A stretch of DNA of 64,000 bases from Caballeronia arationis (GTDB lineage Bacteria > Pseudomonadota > Gammaproteobacteria > Burkholderiales > Burkholderiaceae), in the NCBI RefSeq assembly GCF_001544975.2, contig NZ_FCOG02000003.1, positions 62,001-126,000 on the forward strand. Direction: 5' to 3'. Position 1 is the stretch's first letter. Each line of letters begins with the position of its first letter. Of this stretch, positions 18,443-26,755 are shown piece by piece. Made by a program: the position numbers and the translations under genes. The notes under the pieces are model-generated. The model ran no database searches. It worked only from the letters and a program-made list of their open reading frames with translations, and was not told the origin of the DNA.

Positions 18443-18936
18443 TTGAGGATCAGTGCTTTGACCTGCCATACGAATCGGGCATCGGCGGCCGCGCCCGTCA
18501 GTTCCGACGGATACGTGTCGCGGGGATAGACGAGAAAGAACGGGCCGAAGTCGCGCACTTCGAGGCGCTTGCCGTTCATGGTGTACGCGAGGATCGCGCC
18601 GTAACGCTCGGCGTTGCTTGCGGGCATGCTTACCGTGTAGTCGTCGAGCGTGAGAAATTCGACCGTGCGGCCCGTCGCGCCGACGAGCTTCAGCACGTCG
18701 GAGAAGAGCGGTCCGGTGAAGGTCGACTTGGGCGTCCAGCGCGTCGAAGTGACGATCGTATGCACCGGAAGCTTCAGCAGTTCCGCTTCGGAAATGCGAT
18801 AGACCGTGTGCGACGCGTCGTTGGTTCTTGAAATTTTTCCCTGCACTTCGAGTGCGAGGGGCGGCGCCGCGCGAACCAGTGGCGCGATGGCGAACAGCAG
18901 CCACAGGACGGCGATGCGCAAGTACGGGATCGCCAT
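18439..18936 (-). CDS. Periplasmic molybdopterin-binding-fold protein (oxidoreductase-like)
   Basis: A 165-aa protein with a signal peptide (MAIPYLRIAVLWLLFAIAPLVRA). It has one domain resembling the sulfite-oxidase-type molybdopterin-binding fold: VYRISEAELLKLPVHTIVTST, GPLFSDVLKLVGATG, LDDYTVSMP and a C-terminal FVWQVKALIL. The Cys that binds molybdenum in true sulfite oxidases is not visible; Ser/Thr occupy that region. It is therefore more likely a ligand-binding or sensor partner than an enzyme. It overlaps the helicase stop by one base (TGATG) and the kinase start by four, so all three proteins are translated together. Confidence 0.75.
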   Translation of the reverse strand: MAIPYLRIAVLWLLFAIAPLVRAAPPLALEVQGKISRTNDASHTVYRISEAELLKLPVHTIVTSTRWTPKSTFTGPLFSDVLKLVGATGRTVEFLTLDDYTVSMPASNAERYGAILAYTMNGKRLEVRDFGPFFLVYPRDTYPSELTGAAADARFVWQVKALILK

Positions 18937-20573
18937 CAGCGCGCCTCGTCGAACGCCTTCGCGGCGCGCTCCGAAGCCACGACGATCAGCTTCATCGTCG
19001 CACGCGTCGCGCCGACGAAGAACTTGCGCGCGGCCTGTTCGTCGAGCGCATCGAAGTCGACTTCGGTCAGGATCACGCACGGGGCCGATTGCCCCTTGAA
19101 GCGATAGATCGATTCGAGCAGCACATCGCCCTCGCGGTACTCGGGATTGCCGAACAGGTCGTAGCCGCCGGTGAAGCTGCGCAACCGGTGCGGGCCGAGC
19201 TGCTCGACCGCGGTCAGCACCGAACCTTCGCGCCCGCGAAACGACAGCACCGCGATGTCCTGCTTGCGAAAGCCGAGCGAGAGCGCCTGCGTGATCGCGC
19301 GCTTGGTCGCCTCGATCACTTCGTCGGCGTGACCGCTTGCGTAGGTCGAGATGCTGACATCGGAGCCGTCGAAGGGACTGCCCGCATCGAGCCGCACCTC
19401 GTTTCCGACGATGCGCCGGATGTAGGCGAGCAGATCACGCGGGCTGCGGTAGTTGGTGTTCTCGCGCAGCGTCGTCCAGCCGGGCAGCGGAACGGGCTCG
19501 CGGAAATAAAGGTTCTGCATCGGGTCTTCGAGCCACCACCAGGCGCCTTCGGGCTTAAGGAGCCGCGCGAGGGCATCGACCCACGCCGCGTGAAAATCCT
19601 GCCCCTCGTCGACGATCAACACATCGAACTTCCAGTGCTCCGGAACCTCGACGTTCGCAAAGCGTTCTTCAAGCGTTGCAAATACATTCGGCTGGCTGAA
19701 GTCGGGCGGACTGCCCGCATCGCGCGCGACCGCCGCGCTCAGTTGGTGATAGTTAGCGATCTTCGCCTCGGAGGGCGCGACGAGCCGGATGTGATCGGCA
19801 AGCGGCCGGTTGAAGCAGACGTACAGCACGCTCTTGCACTTCGCAACCGCATCGCGCATCACCTGCACGGCGAGTTGCGTCTTGCCGGAGCCGGCCGTGC
19901 CGATCACGCGCAGACGAAACGGCTCGAATTCGAGGCGGCGCGCCCAGGTCGCGAGGCCGCCGGACAGGCGCGTGACGAGCATGTCGGCCTGACCGACGAG
20001 CGCATTGGTATCGGGCGTGAGCGCAAGTTCGTCGGCGAGGAAGTGATGGATGCGAGTCGACGATTCGAAGCGCGGTTCATCGGGCGGCAGGATGTCCAGC
20101 ACCACGGAGGGCAGCTTGCGCTTGCGGCTCGCATCGACGATGCGGGCGGGCGGCACGCCTGCGATGGAGTCGTCCTTGACCGTGTAGTCGGGGCAGTACA
20201 GGAGTTCTTCGATGCGATAGGTACCTGCGCCGAACGCTGCGGTGAAGCGCCGGTGGAGATTTTCCAGCGTGCGCGCAAGTTGTACGGCGACGTTGCGTTC
20301 CTTCTGCAGATAGACCTTCACGAGCCCGGAGGGCGTTTCGCGCAGGAAGCCCGCCTTCTGTTCGATGACGAGCACGCGGCCCGATGGGGCAACGACGACA
20401 AAGTCCGCTTCCCCGAAGACCGAGAACCCCTCGTTGATGCGAGTCCAGTGAACGCCGTGGTAGACGGTGTAGTCGTCGGGGAGCTTTTCCAGGAGCGACA
20501 GCGTCTCGAGTTCGCGCACGGCGGCGCCGGTTGCTTCGAGATTCTTCCAGTCGTCGGGGACGATGCGAGCCAT
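18936..20573 (-). CDS. NERD-domain UvrD/Rep-like helicase
   Basis: A 545-aa protein. The N-terminal nuclease-related domain (about residues 20-125) shows FGEADFVVVAPSGRVLVIEQKAG, with the Asp/Glu-x-Lys core. A superfamily 1 helicase follows: Walker A GTAGSGKTQLA, Walker B VLIVDEGQDF, motif III-like WWWLEDPMQNLY, motif IV NYRSPRDLL, and late motifs VYRFKGQSAP-like IYRFKGQSAPCVIL and VGATRA. Such proteins are predicted DNA-processing enzymes, and NERD-helicases recur in mobile or defence settings. I chose ATG 20573. It is the first gene of an operon with a periplasmic protein and a sensor kinase, an odd pairing. Confidence 0.85.
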   Translation of the reverse strand: MARIVPDDWKNLEATGAAVRELETLSLLEKLPDDYTVYHGVHWTRINEGFSVFGEADFVVVAPSGRVLVIEQKAGFLRETPSGLVKVYLQKERNVAVQLARTLENLHRRFTAAFGAGTYRIEELLYCPDYTVKDDSIAGVPPARIVDASRKRKLPSVVLDILPPDEPRFESSTRIHHFLADELALTPDTNALVGQADMLVTRLSGGLATWARRLEFEPFRLRVIGTAGSGKTQLAVQVMRDAVAKCKSVLYVCFNRPLADHIRLVAPSEAKIANYHQLSAAVARDAGSPPDFSQPNVFATLEERFANVEVPEHWKFDVLIVDEGQDFHAAWVDALARLLKPEGAWWWLEDPMQNLYFREPVPLPGWTTLRENTNYRSPRDLLAYIRRIVGNEVRLDAGSPFDGSDVSISTYASGHADEVIEATKRAITQALSLGFRKQDIAVLSFRGREGSVLTAVEQLGPHRLRSFTGGYDLFGNPEYREGDVLLESIYRFKGQSAPCVILTEVDFDALDEQAARKFFVGATRATMKLIVVASERAAKAFDEAR

Positions 20574-20693
20574 GCTCAGCCTTTTTTGCGCGTCAGCGCA
20601 AGGTGTTGGGGACGGTAGTCGCAATTGTACGCATGACGCTCGGGGCCTCGCGCGTTTTTGCGGTTTCGCCCTTCGGGCCGGGTGTTTGATGTG

Positions 20694-21318
20694 CGCTTCT
20701 ATGGAACTTGCTTTCTTTGTGGTCTATTTGCTCTGCCCCTGTCCGGGGCGGGGCTTACTTTCTTTGCTGCTGCAAAGAAAGTAAGCAAAGAAAGCAGCTA
20801 GGGGGCCAACGGTATTAGGACGTGACCACCCTCGCAATACCGAGTGGCCCAGCCCCTAAGTGTCGCCCTCAAAGGACTTCAGGGGCTTGGTGCGCGGCGC
20901 GCACTGTGTCATCGCGCAGTGAGCACATTGGCACAGCAGTCATTCATCCGTTTTCGCTTCGCTGGACGAAAGGTGCATTAGTCGTGCGGTTTAGGGTCGC
21001 GGTCGAGGTTGCAGTCCGCTGGTTTTCGGTTGTGCCCCTCGTCCGAGCGAAGCGCGGACGGACCGAAGCGGAGTGCATACCGCTCTGTTGGGGTGCGAGG
21101 GGTGTCAGTGCGTGCGCGCGCCAAGCCGGGGCGGTCCTTTGAGGGCGACACTCAGGCGCTGGGCCACTCGGTATTGCTCGTGCGTTGACGTGTTGTGACT
21201 GCTGCCTGAAAAAGCTGCTTTCTTTGCTTACTTTCTTTGCAGCAGAAAAGAAAGTAAGTCCCGCCCCGGACAGGGGCAGAGCTAATAGACCACTAAGAAA
21301 TCAAGTTCCATGGAGGCG
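20694..21318. repeat. Inverted-repeat element with arms of about 185 bp (non-coding)
   Basis: The left arm 20694-20880 and right arm 21134-21318 are imperfect reverse complements over their whole length. Matching blocks include TATGGAACTTG/CATGGAACTTG (reverse), GTGGTCTATT, CCCCTGTCCGGGGCGGG, GCAAAGAAAGTAAGC, AATACCGAGTGGCCCAG and GTGTCGCCCTCAAAGGAC. Inside each arm sits a smaller palindrome built on CTTACTTTCTTTGC. The 250-bp centre has further short palindromes (CGTCCG and CGGACG) and no gene. No transposase or clear target-site duplication is visible. It resembles a miniature inverted-repeat or folded-RNA element; similar CTTACTTTCTTTGC repeats are, from memory, common between genes in Burkholderia relatives. 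Confidence 0.75.
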
Positions 21319-21362
21319 GAAAGCAACCCGACCAGCCCCAACAGCCCGACTAACATCAGCCC

Positions 21363-22034
21363 TCAATCAGCAAAGTCATACTTCCCCCCACGCGCCAGCG
21401 CCCTCTTATAGGCATCTCGTGCATGAATGCGCTCGAGGAAAGAGCGAATATGAGGAAGCGCCTTAGCCCCTGCCCGATGACTGGCCGCTTCGAGCGGAAA
21501 ACTCATCTGCACATCGGCCGCCGTGAATGCATCACCGGCGAACCACTCCGACTTGGCGAGCTCTCCCTCGACATACCCAAAGTGCAGCTTGAGCTGCGGA
21601 TCGATGAAACTGCTTTGCATCGTCTCCGCAATCCGGCGCGCGACCGGCTTGACGAAGAACGGCATCCGCGCACTGCCGATACGCAATGCGACCAGCTTGA
21701 GCAGAAGCGGCGGCATCGCCGAGCCTTCCGCATAATGCATCCAGTAGCTATAACGCACGCGCTCGGGCGTCACGCCGTGCGGCGGCGCAAAGCGTCCCTC
21801 GCCATAGCGCTCGACCAGATACTCGATGATCGCACCCGACTCGGCGATCGTGAGACCATCGTCGGTAATGACCGGCGACTTGCCGAGCGGATGCACGGCA
21901 CGCAGCTCAGCCGGTGCAAGCATCGTCTTCGGATCGCGCTGGTAGCGCTTCAGTTCATACTCGACGCCGAGTTCCTCCAGCATCCAGAGCACACGCTGCG
22001 AACGGGAATTGTTGAGGTGATGGACAGTGAGCAT
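21363..22034 (-). CDS. Glutathione S-transferase
   Basis: A 223-aa cytosolic GST. The thioredoxin-like N-terminus (VHHLNNSRSQRVLWMLEELGVEYEL) has the Asn/Ser position used for glutathione activation. The cis-Pro and SNAIL-like motifs follow (GKSPVI, ESGAIIEYL). The helical C-domain contains GDAFTAADVQMSFPLEAA. The start at ATG 22034 is chosen over an in-frame ATG at 22091 because the fold begins at MLTVHHL. Its substrate is not predictable. It stands alone, just beside the inverted-repeat element. Confidence 0.88.
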   Translation of the reverse strand: MLTVHHLNNSRSQRVLWMLEELGVEYELKRYQRDPKTMLAPAELRAVHPLGKSPVITDDGLTIAESGAIIEYLVERYGEGRFAPPHGVTPERVRYSYWMHYAEGSAMPPLLLKLVALRIGSARMPFFVKPVARRIAETMQSSFIDPQLKLHFGYVEGELAKSEWFAGDAFTAADVQMSFPLEAASHRAGAKALPHIRSFLERIHARDAYKRALARGGKYDFAD

Positions 22035-22160
22035 GTGCAGGGATGGAATGTGATTTGCAAAGGCGTGGTGAGTTGCGCCGCAGCATACCAATGAATCCGC
22101 GGCGCCGAAGCGTCGAATGTAGAAGGCCTCTTCCAGAGCGGCCGCGTTCGATCAAAACCA

Positions 22161-22355
22161 ATGACGCAAGCAAAGGGAGAATTCAATGACACTCATCATT
22201 ATCTGGTCGGCTGGCTGATCTTCATCGGCGGCGTGGCGTGGGCGCTCGTCGCAATGCACGTCGCGCAGCACACAATCGCCATCGTGGCCGTCATCCTGCT
22301 CGGCATCGCCGTCATCACGGGCGCAACGCGAGCGCGCAACCGCGACCGGTCATAG
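22161..22355 (+). CDS. Small membrane protein, 64 aa
   Basis: Two hydrophobic stretches (YLVGWLIFIGGVAWALVAM and TIAIVAVILLGIAVITGA) predict a two-helix inner-membrane protein. The start is uncertain: ATG 22161 lacks a good ribosome site. A well-placed GGGAG precedes an ATG at about 22185 that is in another frame and would encode only ten residues. Codon use in this frame is typical. No family recognised. Confidence 0.45.
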   Translation: MTQAKGEFNDTHHYLVGWLIFIGGVAWALVAMHVAQHTIAIVAVILLGIAVITGATRARNRDRS

Positions 22356-22412
22356 CATCGCCGTCGACCAAGCCAGGAAGCGCGCGCGGCGCGCCTCCAG
22401 CCAGCGCTTCAC

Positions 22413-22826
22413 TCAGGACACCGCGCGCGCGTTCAGCGAGTCGTGGATCAACATCACCAGTTCGTCGGGATGCGCGGGTTTCATCATGAAGTGCTGGAAG
22501 CCCTCGCCGATACTTCGCAATCGATATTCATCGCCGTCGTGGCCCGTTAGCGCGATCGCCACCGATGGCGGCAGGTTGCCGCGAATCTCGTGATCGCGCA
22601 AACGTTGTATCAGGTAGAAACCATCCATCACGGGAAGGTCGATGTCGCAAATCACTGCATCGGGCAGAAGCCGGATCGCGGTTTCCACGCCCTCCTCGGC
22701 ATCGGCGACGGCAACCACATCCGCGCCTTCCTCCTCGAGCAACATCTGCAATGATTCCCTGCTCTCCGGATCGTCTTCGATCAGCACGATCCTCGTGTGC
22801 CCCAGTCTTGCTACTTCGTTCATCAT
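22413..22826 (-). CDS. Single-domain response regulator (CheY-like)
   Basis: A receiver of about 137 aa with nothing attached. The phosphorylation set is complete: IEDD acidic pair, ICDIDLPVMDG phosphoacceptor, ALTGHD Thr and FMMKPAHPDE Lys. The start may be 22826 (MMNEV) or 22844. No kinase is adjacent; it probably works in a phosphorelay or as a soluble effector. Confidence 0.82.
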   Translation of the reverse strand: MMNEVARLGHTRIVLIEDDPESRESLQMLLEEEGADVVAVADAEEGVETAIRLLPDAVICDIDLPVMDGFYLIQRLRDHEIRGNLPPSVAIALTGHDGDEYRLRSIGEGFQHFMMKPAHPDELVMLIHDSLNARAVS

Positions 22827-23173
22827 TTTGTTTTGAAACTGCAAAAGCGGAATTCATATACCGGCGATTCTACTGCTAGCCGCTCGACCCCTAAGCCTGT
22901 TCGCTTCAGGGTCGCGACATGGATTCCGACAGCACCGTTGTTGATCGGTTGGTGGGCCACGCTTGTCCGGTGCGGAACGCGCGCGGTGCCTGGAGGAAAC
23001 GGCAGCGCGACTCGCCGCCGGTCCCGTCCGCACCCGATTGAGCAAAAAGCAGGCCGGAGCCTTGCAGCACCCGCCAGGCCCTTTCGGGGCGGCTCGCGGC
23101 GGCATGCGCGCCTACTGCCCGCCTCCAGCGATAAGCACGACCGTGTAAATCCTCCATTGATCGTGCCCGCTTT
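22827..23173. other. Intergenic stretch between CheY-like gene and AraC regulator
   Basis: About 347 bp. Short reading frames are Arg/Pro-rich and unsupported. The part next to 22827 is comparatively AT-rich and is the likely promoter of the response regulator. I see no terminator with a clear T-tract. Confidence 0.4.
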
Positions 23174-24025
23174 CTAGTCAGACTTTTCGGGCACCGCGCC
23201 GGCGTGCAGGAGCGCGCGATATTCGGTCGGCGTAATGCCGACAGTCGCCTTGAACTGGCGCGTGAATGCACTGTGGTCGGTGTAACCGCACAGCGCGGCG
23301 ACATCGGTGACCTTGTCGTGGGTGACGAGCAGCGCAGTGGCGGCGTCGAGGCGCGTCTTGAGCAGCACCTGGCGCGGCGTGAGGTGAAAGACCTTGTGGA
23401 AATATCGTTCGAGTTGCGCGATCGACATGTTCGCCATCGAGGCCAGTTCGCGCATCGTGAGCGGCTGCACGAAGTTTTCCTGGATGTGCTGCACGACGGC
23501 GGCGAGCCGGCTGTACGCGGGATGCGTGCCTTCGGCCGCCTGCAGGTCGCGCGAGATGCCCGCGAGGCCGACCACCTTGCCCGACGCATCGTGCAGCGGC
23601 TGCTTGCAGGTCATGCACCAGCCGGGCTCGCGTCCGGCATAGAGATGCAGTTCGAGCTGATCGATCAGTTGATTGCCCTGCGCGATGATCGCCTTGTCCT
23701 GCGCGGTATAGATCCGCCCGAAGCGGCGCGGAAACACGTCTTCGGCCGTCTTGCCGATGAGCGCGCGCTTGTCCTTCTGGCCGCAGCGCCGTGCAAGCGT
23801 GCGATTGACCATCGCATAGCGCGCTTCCTCGTCCTTCACGAAGAACACGACGTCGGGCATGGCGTCGAAGACCGGTTCGAGCAGCATGAAGTGCCCGAGC
23901 ATCGCGTTGAGCGTCGATCCGCCCGCGCTCGCGCGCAATGCGGCAGTACCGAGTTCGTCGGCGGGGCGGTCCATCGTGATGGTCATGCGCGTATCGCTCG
24001 CGTCGTGGTCGACTTTGCCTGTCAT
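23174..24025 (-). CDS. PAS-AraC regulator, probable activator of hydroxyproline catabolism
   Basis: A 283-aa protein with an N-terminal PAS-like sensor (FDAMPDVVFFVKDEEARYAMVNRTLA, about residues 50-165) and a C-terminal AraC DNA-binding domain (about 180-275). The latter has both helix-turn-helix units, MRELASMANMSIAQLERYF and DVAALCGYTDHSAFTRQFK. It sits next to and on the same strand as the D-hydroxyproline dehydrogenase genes, 90 bp downstream. In Pseudomonas the hydroxyproline cluster is driven by an AraC-family activator (LhpR), which suggests the role. The effector and the PAS ligand are not known. Confidence 0.85.
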   Translation of the reverse strand: MTGKVDHDASDTRMTITMDRPADELGTAALRASAGGSTLNAMLGHFMLLEPVFDAMPDVVFFVKDEEARYAMVNRTLARRCGQKDKRALIGKTAEDVFPRRFGRIYTAQDKAIIAQGNQLIDQLELHLYAGREPGWCMTCKQPLHDASGKVVGLAGISRDLQAAEGTHPAYSRLAAVVQHIQENFVQPLTMRELASMANMSIAQLERYFHKVFHLTPRQVLLKTRLDAATALLVTHDKVTDVAALCGYTDHSAFTRQFKATVGITPTEYRALLHAGAVPEKSD

Positions 24026-24115
24026 GGACGGATGCGCGCGGCCGGTCGTCGCGCGGCATGGCTGCGCTCGATTATAGGGCGCGCGGCGGCATTCAAAAGT
24101 GAGTACTTGACCGCT

Positions 24116-25390
24116 CTATGGGCCGATGTCGCCGGCTGCGATCAGTGTGTCGATGCGCGCCGGGCTGAACGGCTCGCGCGGCGCCTCTACGTTCCACCCG
24201 AAATAGGTCGAAGCCGCCGCGCCGCACACGCGGCCCTGGCACGGGCCCATGCCGCAGCGCGTGTGCAGCTTCGCGTCGCGCCAGTTCGCATGCGTCGAGA
24301 CGGAGCCGATGCTCACGTCCTCGCAGCGGCAGATCAGCGTGTCGGGCGAAGGCAGCCGGCGCGCCTCTTCGCCCAATTCGAACGCGGCGGCAACACGTGC
24401 GGCAAAGCGCCGCCAGCGCTCGCGTGAGCGACGTTCGGTCGCGACGCGCGCATCGTCGATGCCAAGCGCCGCGTAAGCCGCGAGCGCGCCTTCGACGCTT
24501 GCGAGTTCCATCCCGCCGACGCCCGTGCATTCGCCCGCGGCCAGCACGCCTCGCACCGACGTGCGCTGCGAGTCGTCGACGCGAATCGCGCCGTGCGAAT
24601 CGAGCGTGCAACCGAGCGCCTGCGCGAGCGCAACGTTCGGCACGAGCCCGTAGCCGCACGCGACGCGGTCCGTTTCGATCGACCGCTCGCGCCCAGCGGC
24701 GCGGATCCTCACCGCTTCGACGCGCTTTGCGCCATGCGCCTTCACGACAACGGCGCCCGTCCGGTAGCGCGACCTGCGGATCGTGCGCATCAGCGCAACC
24801 GCCTGCGCCAGCTTCGCCGGCGTGAGTGCGAGCGTTGCGGCGAAGCGCAGCACCCGGGCCGCGCCCGCCTGCTCGACGACCGCGCGCACGTCAGCGCCGC
24901 GCCGCGCCGCCGTCGATGCCGCCGCGAGCAGCAACGGTCCGCTGCCCGCGATCACGATGCGCTCGCCCGCGACCGGCATGCCGCCCTTGATCAGCGCCTG
25001 CAAGCCGCCCGCGCCGGTGACGCCGGGCAGCGTCCAGCCGTCGAAGGGCAAGAGGCGTTCGCGGGCGCCGGTCGCGAGCAGCAGGTGCGTGGATTCGATG
25101 CAGGCGGGTCGGTCGGCGCATTCGAGCAGCAGCCGGTTCGCGCCGATCGCCGCGATGACCTTTGCGCCCTGCATCACGTCGAGGTTCGGGCGCGGCGCGG
25201 TGTCGGCGAGCCAAAGCGCGAGCGGGGGCTGCGGCACGACGCCCGGGCCCTGCCGCCAGATCTGTCCGCCGGGGCGCGGATTGTCGTCGATCAGCGCGAC
25301 GCGCGCGCCCTCGCCCGCGGCCACTTGCGCGGCACGCAAGCCCGCCGGCCCCGCGCCGATGATCGCAATGTCGTAGCGTTCGACCTTCAT
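24116..25390 (-). CDS. D-hydroxyproline dehydrogenase, FAD/NAD-binding alpha subunit (HcnB-like)
   Basis: A 424-aa flavoprotein. The N-terminal FAD motif IAIIGAGPAGLRAAQVAAGEGARVALID comes first. A second nucleotide motif IVIAGSGPLLLAAAS lies mid-protein, and a C-terminal Cys cluster (CRCEDV then CGMGPCQGRVC) probably binds an iron-sulfur centre. This is the HcnB/OoxA plan. With the small ferredoxin-like and HcnC-like subunits it forms a membrane-associated complex oxidising cis-4-hydroxy-D-proline to pyrroline-4-hydroxy-2-carboxylate. The start at 25390 overlaps the ferredoxin gene by 4 bp. Opine or proline dehydrogenases are built alike; the epimerase next door gives the substrate. Confidence 0.85.
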   Translation of the reverse strand: MKVERYDIAIIGAGPAGLRAAQVAAGEGARVALIDDNPRPGGQIWRQGPGVVPQPPLALWLADTAPRPNLDVMQGAKVIAAIGANRLLLECADRPACIESTHLLLATGARERLLPFDGWTLPGVTGAGGLQALIKGGMPVAGERIVIAGSGPLLLAAASTAARRGADVRAVVEQAGAARVLRFAATLALTPAKLAQAVALMRTIRRSRYRTGAVVVKAHGAKRVEAVRIRAAGRERSIETDRVACGYGLVPNVALAQALGCTLDSHGAIRVDDSQRTSVRGVLAAGECTGVGGMELASVEGALAAYAALGIDDARVATERRSRERWRRFAARVAAAFELGEEARRLPSPDTLICRCEDVSIGSVSTHANWRDAKLHTRCGMGPCQGRVCGAAASTYFGWNVEAPREPFSPARIDTLIAAGDIGP

Positions 25391-25635
25391 CGCACGGTCC
25401 CGATCGCGAGGCCGTCGCGGCAAAGCGCCTGGCAGGCGAGCACGTGCGGGCGTCCGTCGATGCTCACGCGGCATTCCTGACACACGCCCATGCCGCACAG
25501 CGGGCCGCGCGGCTCGCCCGTCACCGAAAGCCGCGTCGCGAGCGCGCCGTGCATCGCCAGCGCCGCGGCGACGGTCGTGAACGCCGGAACGCTGAGCGCT
25601 TCCCCGTCGATCGTGACGGTCACGGTGTCAGTCAT
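25387..25635 (-). CDS. D-hydroxyproline dehydrogenase, [2Fe-2S] small subunit (HcnA-like)
   Basis: An 82-aa ferredoxin-like protein with CGMGVCQECRVSIDG and a fourth Cys in VLACQALC, the ligand pattern of the HcnA-type subunit. It passes electrons between the two flavoproteins of the complex. It overlaps the HcnC-like gene by 8 bp and the HcnB-like gene by 4 bp, so subunits are made in step. Confidence 0.87.
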   Translation of the reverse strand: MTDTVTVTIDGEALSVPAFTTVAAALAMHGALATRLSVTGEPRGPLCGMGVCQECRVSIDGRPHVLACQALCRDGLAIGTVR

Positions 25636-26755
25636 GCGCGTGCTCTGTCGAAAAGCGGCGCGGCGCGAACGCAGCAGGATCGAGCGGGCAGGCGTGGTTC
25701 AGCATCTGCGCCGCGAGCAGTTTCGCCGTGCCGAGCGAAGTCGTCACGCCGAGCCCTTCGTGGCCGGCGGCGAGCCAGATGCCATCGTCGACGTCGTGCG
25801 CGGCGCCGATCAGCGGCAAGCCGTCCGGAGACGCTGCCCGAAACCCGGTCCACGCGCGAATCGCGCTGAGCGCCGGCAAGTTCGGCAGATAACGCGCCGC
25901 CCGCGCGAGCATCGCGGCGAGTACGTCCGATTCGACAGCGGGATCGAGCGTGTCGAACTGCCGCGACGATCCGATCAGCAATTGGCCGGTCGGCCGCGGC
26001 TGCGCGTTGAACGCGACCGAGGTCCCGGTCGCGTGATGCGCGCTCTTGATATAGCCGAGTTCGAGCAGTTGATGACGGATCAGGCCGGGATAGCGGTCGG
26101 TTATCAGCAGATGTCCCTTTTTCGCGGCGAGCGGCACGCCCGGCAGCAGATCGCGCGCGGCCAGCCCGTTCGCGACGACGACATGCGCCGCCGTGCGCGC
26201 CTCGCCATTCGCGAGCGTGACGCGTCCGCGCCCGATTTTCGCCGCGCTGCAACCCGTCGACACGCGGATGCGCGAGGCATGAGGCGACTGCGTCAGCAGC
26301 CATTCGGCGGCGCGCGGCGCATAGACGATGGAGTCGTCCCCGACCAGCAGGCCGCCCGCAAACCGGTGATGCAGCGCAGGTTCGCTCGTCCGCAATGCCT
26401 GCGTATCGAGCATTTCCGCGCGCACGCCGTGCGCCGCGAACGCCTCACGCATGTCGCGGGCGGCGGCCATCTCCTCGTCGTCCTCCGCGACCCACAGCGT
26501 GCCGCAGCGCGCGAAGGCATCGCAGGCGCGCAGTTGCGGCGCGAGATCGAGCCAGAGTTCGCGCGAATGACGCGCGAGCGCGAATTCGGGTGCCGAATCG
26601 TTCATCACCACGATGTGGCCCATGCCCGCCGCCGTCGCCCCGCCGCCGATTCCGCGCGACTCCAGCACCTCGACCGCGAGACCGTGCGCCGCCAGTTCCG
26701 CCGCGCACGCCGCGCCGACAATCCCCGCCCCGACGACGATGACATCCGCGCTCAT
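25628..26755 (-). CDS. D-hydroxyproline dehydrogenase, FAD-dependent beta subunit (HcnC-like)
   Basis: A 375-aa DAO-family flavoprotein. The FAD motif [21 protein letters not shown] starts at residue 4, and the family end [24 protein letters not shown] near the C-terminus closes the FAD site. It should hold the amine-oxidising active site. ATG 26755 overlaps the end of the epimerase gene by 4 bp, so order is epimerase, beta, ferredoxin, alpha, matching sequential steps. The same fold serves sarcosine, glycine and opine oxidases; context favours hydroxyproline. Confidence 0.86.
   Translation of the reverse strand: MSADVIVVGAGIVGAACAAELAAHGLAVEVLESRGIGGGATAAGMGHIVVMNDSAPEFALARHSRELWLDLAPQLRACDAFARCGTLWVAEDDEEMAAARDMREAFAAHGVRAEMLDTQALRTSEPALHHRFAGGLLVGDDSIVYAPRAAEWLLTQSPHASRIRVSTGCSAAKIGRGRVTLANGEARTAAHVVVANGLAARDLLPGVPLAAKKGHLLITDRYPGLIRHQLLELGYIKSAHHATGTSVAFNAQPRPTGQLLIGSSRQFDTLDPAVESDVLAAMLARAARYLPNLPALSAIRAWTGFRAASPDGLPLIGAAHDVDDGIWLAAGHEGLGVTTSLGTAKLLAAQMLNHACPLDPAAFAPRRFSTEHAHD

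Noticed and set aside
20563-21466. Small reading frames inside and around the inverted-repeat element
   Set aside because: They are built from the repeat words (ending in LSLLLQRK-type text), have no ribosome sites and mirror one another between arms.
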